Shown: positions 18,276-26,138 of the stretch, one piece after another | Numbering within the stretch: the stretch's first letter is position 1 | Layout of the letters: every line of letters begins with the position of its first letter | Source of the DNA: Methylobacterium radiotolerans JCM 2831 | GTDB lineage: Bacteria > Pseudomonadota > Alphaproteobacteria > Rhizobiales > Beijerinckiaceae | Length of the DNA stretch: 64,000 nucleotides | NCBI RefSeq assembly: GCF_000019725.1 | Contig: NC_010505.1 | Coordinates: 1,600,001-1,664,000, forward strand | Direction: 5' to 3' | Notes under the pieces: generated by a model | What the model saw: the letters and a program-made list of their open reading frames with translations, nothing else | The model's database searches: none | What the model was told of the DNA's origin: nothing | Program-made: the position numbers and the translations under genes

Positions 18276-19220
18276 ATGCCCGGTTCCGTGCCCGACCGCC
18301 GCTCTCTGCTCCTCACCCTGGCCGCGGGGTCGGCGCTCCTGTCGACGCGGGGCGCCGACGCCGTCGGGGCGCCGGAGCGGATCCCGCTCTGGCCGGGGCA
18401 GCCGCCGGGCGGCGGCGGTCCGCAGGGTCCGCCGGTCCGCGACGACAGCGGCGCCGTGAAGAACGTCGCCGTGCCGGTCCTGGAGGTGTACGCCCCGGAG
18501 ACGCCGACCGGCGTGGCGGTCCTCGTCGCCGGCGGCGGCGGCTACGCGCGGATCGGGATAGTCAAGGAGGCGCTCCCCGCCGCGCTCTGGCTCGCCGCGC
18601 AGGGCATCACGGCCTTCGTGCTCACCTACCGCCTGCCGGGCGAGGGCTGGGCGGCGGGCCCCCTGGCGCCGCTCCAGGACGGGCAGCGGGCCCTGCGCCT
18701 GATCCGCGCCGCTTCCGGGCGCTTCCGGATCGACCCGGCCCGCGTCGGCGTGCTCGGCTTCTCCGCCGGCGGCCACCTCGGCGGCCTGATCGCCGCGCGC
18801 TCCGCGTTCCGGGCCTACGAACCCGTGGACGCGGCCGACGACCTGTCGGCGCGGCCCGATTTCGCGACGCTGATCTACCCCGTGGTGAGCCTGGAGCCGC
18901 CCCACGACCGCACGACCACCCGGCGCTCCCTGGTCGGCGAGGCCCCGAGCCCGGAGGCGAGCCGGGACTGGTCGCTCCAGACCCATATCCGGTCCGGCTG
19001 CCCGACGCTGTTCCTCGTGCAGGCGGACGACGACCCGGTCATCAGCCCGGAGCACAGCCGCATCCTGGACGCGGCCTGCCGCGCGGCGGGCGTGCCGGTC
19101 GAGTACCACCGCTTCGCGGTCGGCGGCCACGGTTTCGGGATCGGCCGGTCGGAGGCGCCGGTCGCCCTCTGGCCGAGGCTCTGCCGGCTCTGGCTGACCA
19201 GCGTGTCGGTGATGCGCTGA
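18276..19220 (+). CDS. Exported alpha/beta-hydrolase (acetyl-esterase-like)
   Basis: 314 residues. The N-terminus has an Arg pair and hydrophobic stretch (DRRSLLLTLAAGSALL), a likely Tat-type signal. The alpha/beta-hydrolase core shows the oxyanion loop AGGGGYARI (about 85-93), nucleophile elbow GFSAGGH with Ser163, acid Asp251-253 (QADDDPV) and His285 (VGGHGFG). It resembles bacterial xylan/acetyl esterases (BD-FAE group). The ATG at 18276 has a GAGGGAG ribosome site. Substrate unknown. It has its own ribosome site 90 bases after the preceding gene. Confidence 0.87.
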   Translation: MPGSVPDRRSLLLTLAAGSALLSTRGADAVGAPERIPLWPGQPPGGGGPQGPPVRDDSGAVKNVAVPVLEVYAPETPTGVAVLVAGGGGYARIGIVKEALPAALWLAAQGITAFVLTYRLPGEGWAAGPLAPLQDGQRALRLIRAASGRFRIDPARVGVLGFSAGGHLGGLIAARSAFRAYEPVDAADDLSARPDFATLIYPVVSLEPPHDRTTTRRSLVGEAPSPEASRDWSLQTHIRSGCPTLFLVQADDDPVISPEHSRILDAACRAAGVPVEYHRFAVGGHGFGIGRSEAPVALWPRLCRLWLTSVSVMR

Positions 19221-20044
19221 CGCGGCGCGCACCGGCTGCCTGCGGCGACCCTGTCGGGTCGCTCATCCGGCGCGGGAGCCGTCAGGCAGGGCAGGGGGCC
19301 GGTGAGCCCCGGGCCGGCGCGCAGGGGCCCTCGCCCGCGCGGACGGGACCCGCGCGGGCGCGCCGGAGATCGCCGCCGCCGGGGTCGCGGGCGGTCACGC
19401 CCGGAGAGCCGGACCGCCGCTCCAGCCGCCGCCGCGAGCGACGCCGGGCGAGCCGGGTCAGCGCCGCGGCGATCGGCCGGACGTCGTCCCGGTCCACCCG
19501 TCGCGGGGAGGGGCCTCCACCCCCCTGACCCGACCGCCCTGCCCGGGAGCGCCGGTGTCGGCGCCCGTCAGCCGCTTCGTCATCGCGCCCGTTGCGACCG
19601 CGCCTCGCCGCGCGCGACGACGGGCGCGCGGCGGCCCGGGTCGGAGCCGAGCGTGTCCGGCGGCGGCGCGCGGCCTCCCATCCCCGTGGCCTCGACCTCC
19701 CGCCCGATCAGCGGCCTTCATCCAGCCGCATCCAGTCGCATCCAGCCCCGTGCCGCCCTCGGGCGGCCTTCGGGCGGCGACGCCGGGACACGGGACGATC
19801 CGATCCCACGAACCTCTCCCCGTTGTTCGCATAAGATATATTATGGAATGCAAAGGGCGTCCCAGGTCGGGTGAGGGGCGGTCGCTCCGCCGGCCGGCGC
19901 GCCCAGATGGGATCCCGCCTCGCGCCGCCTCCGATCCGGCCGGTGCGGCCCCGGCGTCGGGTCCCGTCCGGCCGGGCGGCTTCCGGATCGGGCGAGGGCG
20001 GTCCGAGCCCCCTCCCCGCGGCGCGGCGTGCCGCCCGCGCGCCC
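19221..20044. other. 824-bp intergenic region without a supportable gene
   Basis: Open frames here are Arg/Pro-rich, lack ribosome sites and look like GC-driven artefacts. Visible structure: three direct copies of a 10-base unit (CATCCAGCCG) at 19719-19748, and an isolated AT-rich patch at 19829-19851 with the partial palindrome ATAA-GATATA-TTAT at 19831-19844, which is unusual in such GC-rich DNA. No annotated gene starts next to the patch on either strand. Confidence 0.6.
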
Positions 20045-21754
20045 TCACGCGGCGCGCCCGGCCGTGCGGCGGACGTCGCCGAGGATCCGGCCGTCCCGCG
20101 TCCGGCAGTCGATATGCTCCGACAGACGGCCGGTCCGGATCCGGATCGATGCCGGCCGGGCCAGGAGCGCGGCGCGCTCCAAGAATTCCGCGGCGCTCAT
20201 CGGCGCGTCCCGGCCGCCGCCGAGGCCGCGCCACCAGGACACCGCCTTATCCCGCTCGTAGCCGCTGCGCTCGGGCCGCAGGCGGACGCGCCACGCCGCC
20301 TCGGCGGGGCCGTCCCGCCAGCCGAGGACGAGGTCGAGCCCGTCGGGCGCGGCCTCCAGCTTCAGGGCCGTGACTGGATGCCACGCGGCCTCCTGCCAGC
20401 CGGCCTCCGCCGCCGGGGCAGGGCCCGCCGGCTCGGGACCGGGCAGCCCGGGATCCGCCGAGAGGATCGCCAGCTCGTCGTCGGCGGCGGCCTCGTGCGG
20501 CGCCTCGGCGTCCGGGTCCGCCTCCGGCTCGGTCCAGCACGCCTCGCAGGTGGAGGCGTTCAGCGCGATCAGGGCGCCGCAGCCGGGGCAGGGCTTGGCG
20601 CGCGAGGCCCCTGCCCCGCCCAATCCCTGTGTGGCGCTCCGGACCGTCACGGCGTCGACGGGCCCGTGCATCCGCACCAGACCGGCATAGTCCAGGATCA
20701 GCGCGTCGGCCTTTCCGGGCGCGCAGCGCAGCGCCCGGCCGACCTGCTGCACGTAGAGGCCGGTGCTGCGGGTCGGGCGCAGCAGCGCCACCAGATCGAC
20801 CTCGGGCACGTTGAAGCCGGTCCCGAGCACGCCCACCGAGGTCAGGCAGCGGATCTGCCCGGCCCGGAACGCCGCGACGATGCGGTCGCGCTCCCGGCGG
20901 GGCGTCTCGCCCGAGACGCTCTCGCAGGAATACCCTTCCGCCCGCACCGCGTCGCGCACGGCCTCCGCGTGGGCGAGGCCGGCGCAGAAGGCGAGCCAGG
21001 CCCGGCGGGCGCGCCCGTACTCCGCGAGCTCCGCGACCGCCGCGCGGGTGATCCAGTCGCGGTTGACCGCCGCCTCCAGCTCGCCCGGGATGTAGTCGCC
21101 CCCGCGCCGGCCGACGCCCGAGACGTCGAGCTGGGTGAGCGTCGCCTTGGAGACGAGGGGCGCCAGGAAGCCGCGCCGGATCAGCGTGAACGTGTCGGCC
21201 TCGTAGGCGATGCCGGAGAAGAGCCGGTGCTCGCCTTCGTCGAGGCGGCCCGAATCGAGCCGGTAGGGCGTGGCGGTGAAGCCCGCCACACGCAGCCCGG
21301 GGGTCCGCGCGCGCAGGCCCGCCAGGAAGCGGCCGTAGCGGGTGTCGGCGGCGCGGGGGATCAGGTGGGCCTCGTCGACGATCACGAGGTCGCGCGGACC
21401 GATCGCGTCGAGCCGGTCGGCCACCGACTGGATGCCGCAGACCAGCACCTGCGCCCCGGCCTCCCGCCGCCGGAGCCCGGCCGAGAAGATGCCGGCCGGC
21501 GCCCCCGGCCAGGACCGGGTCAGCTCGGAGAAATTCTGGGCGACCAGCTCGCGGCTGTGGGTGACGATCGCCACCCGGGCGAGGGGATTCTCGTCCAGGG
21601 TCTCCCGGGCGAGGGCCGCGATCACGAGCGCCTTGCCGGCCCCGGTGGGCAGGACGATCAGGTGGCCGGGCGCCGCGTCGTCCGCCCCTCCCCGCGCCCA
21701 GGCGGCCGAGAGCGCGTCGAGGCTGGCGCGCTGGTAGTCCCGCAGGCGCAGCAT
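20045..21754 (-). CDS. DEAD/DEAH-box helicase, RadD-like
   Basis: 569 residues, superfamily-2 helicase. It shows motif I LPTGAGKALV (about 36-45), motif Ia THSRELVAQN, motif II VIVDEAHL, motif III TATPYRL and motif VI VQQVGRALR. A zinc-ribbon-like CPGCG...CEAC follows the helicase core, then a C-terminal domain. The order and length (E. coli RadD is 586 residues) match RadD, which acts in double-strand-break repair and post-recombination processing with SSB and RecA. It starts nine bases after the cobF stop on the same strand, so it is probably the last gene of that transcript. Confidence 0.85.
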   Translation of the reverse strand: MLRLRDYQRASLDALSAAWARGGADDAAPGHLIVLPTGAGKALVIAALARETLDENPLARVAIVTHSRELVAQNFSELTRSWPGAPAGIFSAGLRRREAGAQVLVCGIQSVADRLDAIGPRDLVIVDEAHLIPRAADTRYGRFLAGLRARTPGLRVAGFTATPYRLDSGRLDEGEHRLFSGIAYEADTFTLIRRGFLAPLVSKATLTQLDVSGVGRRGGDYIPGELEAAVNRDWITRAAVAELAEYGRARRAWLAFCAGLAHAEAVRDAVRAEGYSCESVSGETPRRERDRIVAAFRAGQIRCLTSVGVLGTGFNVPEVDLVALLRPTRSTGLYVQQVGRALRCAPGKADALILDYAGLVRMHGPVDAVTVRSATQGLGGAGASRAKPCPGCGALIALNASTCEACWTEPEADPDAEAPHEAAADDELAILSADPGLPGPEPAGPAPAAEAGWQEAAWHPVTALKLEAAPDGLDLVLGWRDGPAEAAWRVRLRPERSGYERDKAVSWWRGLGGGRDAPMSAAEFLERAALLARPASIRIRTGRLSEHIDCRTRDGRILGDVRRTAGRAA

Positions 21755-21763
21755 GGCGGCGGT

Positions 21764-22552
21764 CTAGCCGGCCGCGCCGGCCCTGTCCGTGGCGGCGCGG
21801 TCACGGCGCAGCAGGTAGATGTCCATGATCCAGCCGTGCCGGGCCCGGGCCTCGGCGCGGACCCGGCGGATCTCGGCGCCCGCGTCGCCCAACCGGCCGG
21901 AGATCAGGATCTCGTCCGGGCTGCCGAGATAGGCGCCCCAGTGGATCGTCAGGTCCGGGTCGAGATGCGCGAAGGACGGGTCGCCGTCGAGCATCACCAC
22001 GACGCTCTCCGCCTCCGCCGGCCACCCCGCGGCGAGGCGGCGGCCGGTGGTGATCAGCACCGACCCGCCGATGCCGTTCAGCGGCACGCCGTGGCGGGCA
22101 GCGAGGACCTGCACGCTGGACAGACCGGGCACGACGCGGCGCCGGAACGGCACGCGTCCGCGGGCCAGGATGTGGTCGAGGATGCGCAGGACGCTGTCGT
22201 AGAGGGCCGGGTCCCCCCAGGCCAGGATCGCCCCCACCTCCCCGGGCCCGAGATGGGCCGCGAAGGCCGCCTCCAGCCGCTCGGCCCGGGCCGCGTGCCA
22301 GGCCTCGACGGTGCGCCCGTAATCGGCCGGGCGGCGCTCCCGGGGCGGGTCCTCGACGGTGACGACCCGGTGGGGTTTTCGGATATGGGCCGCGCAGATC
22401 CGGCGGCGGATCTCGACGAGGTCGGCGGTCTCGGCGCGCTTGTCGAGGACGAACACCGCGTCGACGTCGGCGAGCGCCCGCACCGCCTGGAGGGTCAGGT
22501 GCTCGGGATCGCCCGTGCCGATGCCGATGACCCGGATCTGCCTGTCCTGCAT
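21764..22552 (-). CDS. cobF: Precorrin-6A synthase (deacetylating)
   Basis: 262 residues of the tetrapyrrole (corrin/porphyrin) methylase family. The N-terminal VIGIGTGDPEHLTLQAVRAL is the family SAM-binding loop, and GAILAWGDPALYDS and VVPGLSSVQVLAARHGVPLN are CobF-specific. CobF methylates C-1 with loss of the acetyl group at C-1 in the aerobic (oxygen-dependent) cobalamin pathway, cytoplasmic. Other cob genes are not in this window. It lies 42 bases downstream of the reductase gene of the glycine-riboswitch operon, so it may be co-transcribed with it. Confidence 0.94.
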   Translation of the reverse strand: MQDRQIRVIGIGTGDPEHLTLQAVRALADVDAVFVLDKRAETADLVEIRRRICAAHIRKPHRVVTVEDPPRERRPADYGRTVEAWHAARAERLEAAFAAHLGPGEVGAILAWGDPALYDSVLRILDHILARGRVPFRRRVVPGLSSVQVLAARHGVPLNGIGGSVLITTGRRLAAGWPAEAESVVVMLDGDPSFAHLDPDLTIHWGAYLGSPDEILISGRLGDAGAEIRRVRAEARARHGWIMDIYLLRRDRAATDRAGAAG

Positions 22553-22594
22553 GCCGTCCTCCGCCGGGGCGGGGAGGGCCGGCGCCGGCCTCCC

Positions 22595-23533
22595 CTACAA
22601 GCGCGCGTCGGCTTTGGCGAGGATCGCCCGGGCGATGGTCAGGTCCTGCAGGGCGATGCCGGAGGAATCGAACACGGTGATCTGGTCCCGGTCCGTCCGG
22701 CCCCCCTCCCCGCGCCGCAGCACGTCGCCGAGCGCCGTGAGGCCGCCTTGAGCCTGCGCGGAGGCGTGCTGGAACTCGCCGATGGTGCGCGACTGCTCCG
22801 GCAGGTCGCAGAACAGGGCCGCCCGCTCCAGCAGGGCGGGGGGCAGCTCCTGCTTGCCCTTCGCGTCCGCCCCCATGGCGGCGACATGCGTGCCGGGGCG
22901 GACCCAGCCGGCCTCGAACAGCGGCGCGCGGGCGGGCGTCGCCGTGACGATCACGTCGGCGGCCGCGCAGGCCTCCTGGGCAGAGGCCGCCCGCACGTCG
23001 AGCCCGGAGGCCCCCTGCCCCGCCAGGCGCTCACTGAGCCCCGCGACCTTGGCGGCGTCCCGGGCGACCACCAGCACCGTCCGGATCGGGAGGATCCGGG
23101 CGAGCGCCGCGCACTCGAACTCGGCCTGGTTGCCGGCCCCGAACACGGCGAGCACCGCGGAATCCGGCCGCGCCAGGACGCTCGCCGCCACCGCGTCGGC
23201 GGCGGCGGTCCGGTAGGCGTTGACGCGGCCCGCCTCGATCACCGTGTCGACCCGGCCGACAGCCTGGTCGAACAGCAGGATCACCGAATTGTGCCGCGGC
23301 AGGCCCCGGTCCGGGTTGCCGGGCCAGAACGAGCCGACCTTCAGCCCGGCATAGTCGGCCGTCGAGCCCGACTTGATCGAGAACCGGTTGGCCGGCTCCG
23401 AGCCGTGGCCGAGCACCGCCGGGAACAGGGTGGTACCCGGCGCCACCGCGGCGATCAGCGCCTCGCGGGCGGCGTCGAACGCCATGGCGTGATCGACCAA
23501 CGAGGCCGATTCCTCCTCCGAGATGAAGCGCAT
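22595..23533 (-). CDS. Ornithine cyclodeaminase/mu-crystallin family reductase, likely iminosuccinate reductase (BhcD type)
   Basis: 312 residues with a Rossmann NAD(P) site VLAVFGAGNQAEFECAAL. Family marks include LKVGSFWPGNPDRGLP, RTAAADAVA, the PGTHVAAMGADAKGKQEL block and an ITVFDSSGIALQDL segment near the end. Ornithine cyclodeaminase relatives include iminosuccinate reductase BhcD of the beta-hydroxyaspartate cycle, alanine dehydrogenase and ectoine-degradation enzymes. Location next to a BhcC-type aldolase in a glycine-riboswitch operon favours iminosuccinate to aspartate. The ATG at 23533 has GGAGGT ten bases upstream; the earlier ATG at 23557 has none. The gap upstream holds a repeat element. 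Confidence 0.82.
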   Translation of the reverse strand: MRFISEEESASLVDHAMAFDAAREALIAAVAPGTTLFPAVLGHGSEPANRFSIKSGSTADYAGLKVGSFWPGNPDRGLPRHNSVILLFDQAVGRVDTVIEAGRVNAYRTAAADAVAASVLARPDSAVLAVFGAGNQAEFECAALARILPIRTVLVVARDAAKVAGLSERLAGQGASGLDVRAASAQEACAAADVIVTATPARAPLFEAGWVRPGTHVAAMGADAKGKQELPPALLERAALFCDLPEQSRTIGEFQHASAQAQGGLTALGDVLRRGEGGRTDRDQITVFDSSGIALQDLTIARAILAKADARL

Positions 23534-23565
23534 GGGTTCACGGACCTCCAGAATCATGGTTTCGA

Positions 23566-23676
23566 AAGGTCCGAGACCTTTCGCGGGTGCAGGGCAGAGC
23601 CCTGCCCTCGGGCGGAGCCCGATGTCGGGGCGCCGCCCCGACACCCCGCCGAAGGGCCTCGGCCCCTCGGAATCCC
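23566..23676 (-). repeat. Dispersed hairpin element, copy A
   Basis: It begins directly after the stop codon of the aldolase gene (minus strand) and contains, in order, a CCGAGGGGCC/GGCCCTTCGG stem, a GTCGGGGC...GCCCCGAC stem, GC-rich stems, and a perfect CGAAAGGTC-CGA-GACCTTTCG palindrome near the next gene. The same element occurs at 26080 and 46751. It lies inside the operon, between the aldolase and reductase genes. Confidence 0.8.
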
Positions 23677-24798
23677 CTACAGGGTCATGCCGCGTGCGGT
23701 GACCGGCCAGATCGCCTCGACGCGGCCGTTCCGCACGCCGACATACCAGTCGTAGACGTTGACCGTCGGGTCGCAATGGCCGGGGATCAGCTTCAGGCGC
23801 TCGTTGAGCGTCAGCACGTTGCCGGGATCGCTGATCACCCCGTGCTCGTCCGAGCACTTGATGTACTCCACGTCGTCCCGGCCGAACACCACCGGCAGGC
23901 CGCTGTCGATACTCTGCGCCTTGAGGCCGGCATCGCAGATGGCGACGTCCGCCTTCGCCTTGCTCATGATCGCCGTGTAGATGAACAGGCTGTTCTCGAA
24001 CTCCGCGATCGGCCGGCCCTCGGCGTCCTTCACCCGCTGGTAGTCCGCGTCCATGAAGACGTAGGAGCCGCATTGCAGCTCGTTGTAGACGCCGCTGCCG
24101 CCCTCCATGGCGAAGCTGCCGGTGCCGGCCCCCGCCACGATGGCGCAGTCGAGGCCCACTCCCTTCAGCAGGTCGACGGTGCGCTTCGTCTCATCGATCG
24201 CCGTCTGGATCAGGGCCTTGCGCTCGCCGTAGTCGCGCACGTGCTGGGCCTTGCCCTGGTAGGCCTGCAGGCCCGCGAAGCTCAGGCCCGGCGCCGCCGC
24301 GATCTTCTGCGCGATCGCCACGGCGGGCTCGCCCGGCGCGACGCCGCAGCGGCCGGCGCCGACGTCGATCTCCACGAGGCATTCGAGGGTGACGCCGTAC
24401 TTGACCGCCGCCGCCGAGAGGTCGTCGACGTTGCCGAGGTCGTCGACGCAGACCAGCACCCGCGCCCGGGTGGCGAGCGCGGCGAGGCGCTCGATCTTCT
24501 TCGGCGCGACCACCTGGTTGGAGACCAGCACGTCGCGGATGCCGGCGCTCACCAGCGCCTCGGCCTCGCTGACCTTCTGGCAGCAGACGCCGCAGGCGCC
24601 GCCCCGCTCGATCTGCAGGACCGTGATGTCGGACGACTTGTGGGTCTTGGCGTGCGCCCGGTGGCGCAGGCCGTGCGCCTTCATGAAGCGGCCGAGCTTG
24701 TCGACGTTGCGCTCGAGGGCGTCGAGGTCGACCAGCAGGCAGGGGGTGTCCACCTCCTCGACCGGCATCCCGACGGTGGCGGGGATGTTGTTGCGCAT
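23677..24798 (-). CDS. bhcC: 3-hydroxy-D-aspartate aldolase, DSD1/D-threonine aldolase family (BhcC type)
   Basis: 373 residues, fold-type-III PLP enzyme (alanine-racemase-like barrel). The PLP lysine is the first Lys of AHAKTHKS (about residue 51). Family marks are CGVCCQKVSEAEA, VEIDVGAGRCGV, QAYQGKAQH, YNELQCGSYVFMDADY and the metal site PGHCDPTVN, with a C-terminus DWYVGVRNGRVE as in characterised beta-hydroxyaspartate aldolases. These enzymes condense glyoxylate and glycine to (2R,3S)-beta-hydroxyaspartate or cleave it, with a divalent metal. Strong GGAGGA ribosome site. A D-threonine or D-serine activity is the alternative. It sits between the PLP enzyme and the BhcD-type reductase. Confidence 0.88.
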   Translation of the reverse strand: MRNNIPATVGMPVEEVDTPCLLVDLDALERNVDKLGRFMKAHGLRHRAHAKTHKSSDITVLQIERGGACGVCCQKVSEAEALVSAGIRDVLVSNQVVAPKKIERLAALATRARVLVCVDDLGNVDDLSAAAVKYGVTLECLVEIDVGAGRCGVAPGEPAVAIAQKIAAAPGLSFAGLQAYQGKAQHVRDYGERKALIQTAIDETKRTVDLLKGVGLDCAIVAGAGTGSFAMEGGSGVYNELQCGSYVFMDADYQRVKDAEGRPIAEFENSLFIYTAIMSKAKADVAICDAGLKAQSIDSGLPVVFGRDDVEYIKCSDEHGVISDPGNVLTLNERLKLIPGHCDPTVNVYDWYVGVRNGRVEAIWPVTARGMTL

Positions 24799-24842
24799 GG
24801 TGTGTCCTCCTGATCGCGTGCGGATCTCGTGGCGGGGCCCGG

Positions 24843-25982
24843 TTACGGGGCGAGGCCCAGAAGCTCGGCGATGCGCGGCGTCGCCTTGATGCCGGTGCCG
24901 GTGAGCACCACCACGGTGGTGTCCTCGGGCCGGATCGCGCCGCGCGCGGTGAGATCGGTGAGCGCCGCCGCCGCCATGGCGCAGGTCGGCTCGACGTAGA
25001 GGCCCGAGCGGGCGAGCTCCATCAGCGCCGCCTCGATGGCTGCCTCGGAGACCGCCACGGTGCCGCCGCCGGAGCGGCGGAGCGCCGCCAGCACCGCCCG
25101 GCCGCGGACCGGCTGGGCGATCGAGGCGCCCTCGGCCAGCGTCGGGCGCGGGGTGACCGGCACGAAATCCGCCGCGCCGGCCTCGAAGCCCGCGTGCAGG
25201 GGCGCGCAGTGGGCCGGCTGGACCGCGTAGAGCCGCGGCAGACGGGCGATCGCGCCCCGGCGCAGCAGCTCCGAGAAGCCGATGTCGCAGCCGAGGATGT
25301 TGCTGCCCGCGCCGCAGGGGATGATGACATGGTCGGGCGCGGCGAAACCCAGATCCTCCCACAGCTCGTAGGCCAGCGTCTTGGTGCCCTGGAGGAAGTG
25401 GGCCTGCCAGTTGTGGCTGGCGTAGAAGATCGAGTCCGCCTGGGCGACGGCCGCGTCGGCGGTGTCCTGGCGGGTGCCGGGGATCAGCTCGACCTCCGCG
25501 CCGACGGCGCGCATCTGCACGGTCTTGGCCGGCGAGGTCGAGGCCGGGACCAGGATCTTGGCCCGCATCCCGGCCGCCGCCGCGTAGGTCGCCACCGCGG
25601 CCCCGCCATTGCCGGAGGAATCCTCCAGCACCGCGTCGATCCCCTGCTGGCGCAGGATCGACAGCATCACGGAGGCGCCCCGGTCCTTGAAGCTGCCCGA
25701 GGGCGCGAACCATTCGAGCTTGAAATGCGCGTGCCCGCCCCGCCAGGGCCGGCGCACCAGCGGCGTGCAGCCCTCCCCCAGCGTGACCGGGTCGGCCACC
25801 GCCACCGGCAGGGCGGCGGCGTAGCGCCAGAGGGAGCGCTGGCCCGTGTCGATCTCGCCGCGCCCGATCCCCGGCAGGTCGGTGATCATCAGCGGACCGC
25901 CCGTCTCCGAGCGCCAGCGCGGCGTCTCGATCGGGTAGGTCGCCCCGGTGGCGGGGTCGAGATAGGCGGCGGACGGAGGCAT
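24843..25982 (-). CDS. Fold-type-II PLP enzyme, threonine-synthase-like; candidate hydroxyaspartate dehydratase
   Basis: 379 residues. The PLP lysine lies in SGSFKDRGASV, the phosphate cup is SSGNGGAAVATYAA, and the C-terminal glycine-rich loops are CGAGSNILGCD and TGTGIKATP. The closest families are threonine synthase and threonine/serine dehydratases. A true ThrC is usually longer with an extended N-domain, and homoserine-pathway genes are absent. In the beta-hydroxyaspartate cycle the dehydratase BhcB is also a fold-type-II enzyme, so the operon position suggests this protein removes ammonia from hydroxyaspartate to give iminosuccinate. That is inference. The start at 25982 has only a weak ribosome site. 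Confidence 0.75.
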   Translation of the reverse strand: MPPSAAYLDPATGATYPIETPRWRSETGGPLMITDLPGIGRGEIDTGQRSLWRYAAALPVAVADPVTLGEGCTPLVRRPWRGGHAHFKLEWFAPSGSFKDRGASVMLSILRQQGIDAVLEDSSGNGGAAVATYAAAAGMRAKILVPASTSPAKTVQMRAVGAEVELIPGTRQDTADAAVAQADSIFYASHNWQAHFLQGTKTLAYELWEDLGFAAPDHVIIPCGAGSNILGCDIGFSELLRRGAIARLPRLYAVQPAHCAPLHAGFEAGAADFVPVTPRPTLAEGASIAQPVRGRAVLAALRRSGGGTVAVSEAAIEAALMELARSGLYVEPTCAMAAAALTDLTARGAIRPEDTTVVVLTGTGIKATPRIAELLGLAP

Positions 25983-26079
25983 CGCGGCTCGGTTTCCGGG
26001 GTGGTTCGGAAAAGAGAATACAAAATAATCTGCGACGGCGCGCCCCCCAGTTCGGGGATGGGACAGCGCGCCGTGCTGC

Positions 26080-26137
26080 GCGTCGGGGCTCCGCCCCGAC
26101 AACCCGCCGAAGGGCCTCGGGCCCCCTAAAAACCCGG
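26080..26137 (-). repeat. Dispersed hairpin element, copy B (short)
   Basis: Starts at the dadA stop codon (minus strand) and holds the GGCCCTTCGG and GTCGGGGC...GCCCCGAC stems shared with copies A and C, without the outer AAAGGTC palindrome. It lies between dadA and the threonine-synthase-like gene. Confidence 0.75.
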
Positions 26138-26138
26138 G

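Noticed and set aside
19302..19874. Open frames in the 19.2-20.0 kb gap
   Set aside because: Low-complexity Arg/Pro-rich, no ribosome site, no recognisable motif.
24843..25982. Annotating this gene simply as threonine synthase (thrC)
   Set aside because: The operon context points to hydroxyaspartate metabolism, and the homoserine-pathway genes are absent; left as a threonine-synthase-like enzyme.
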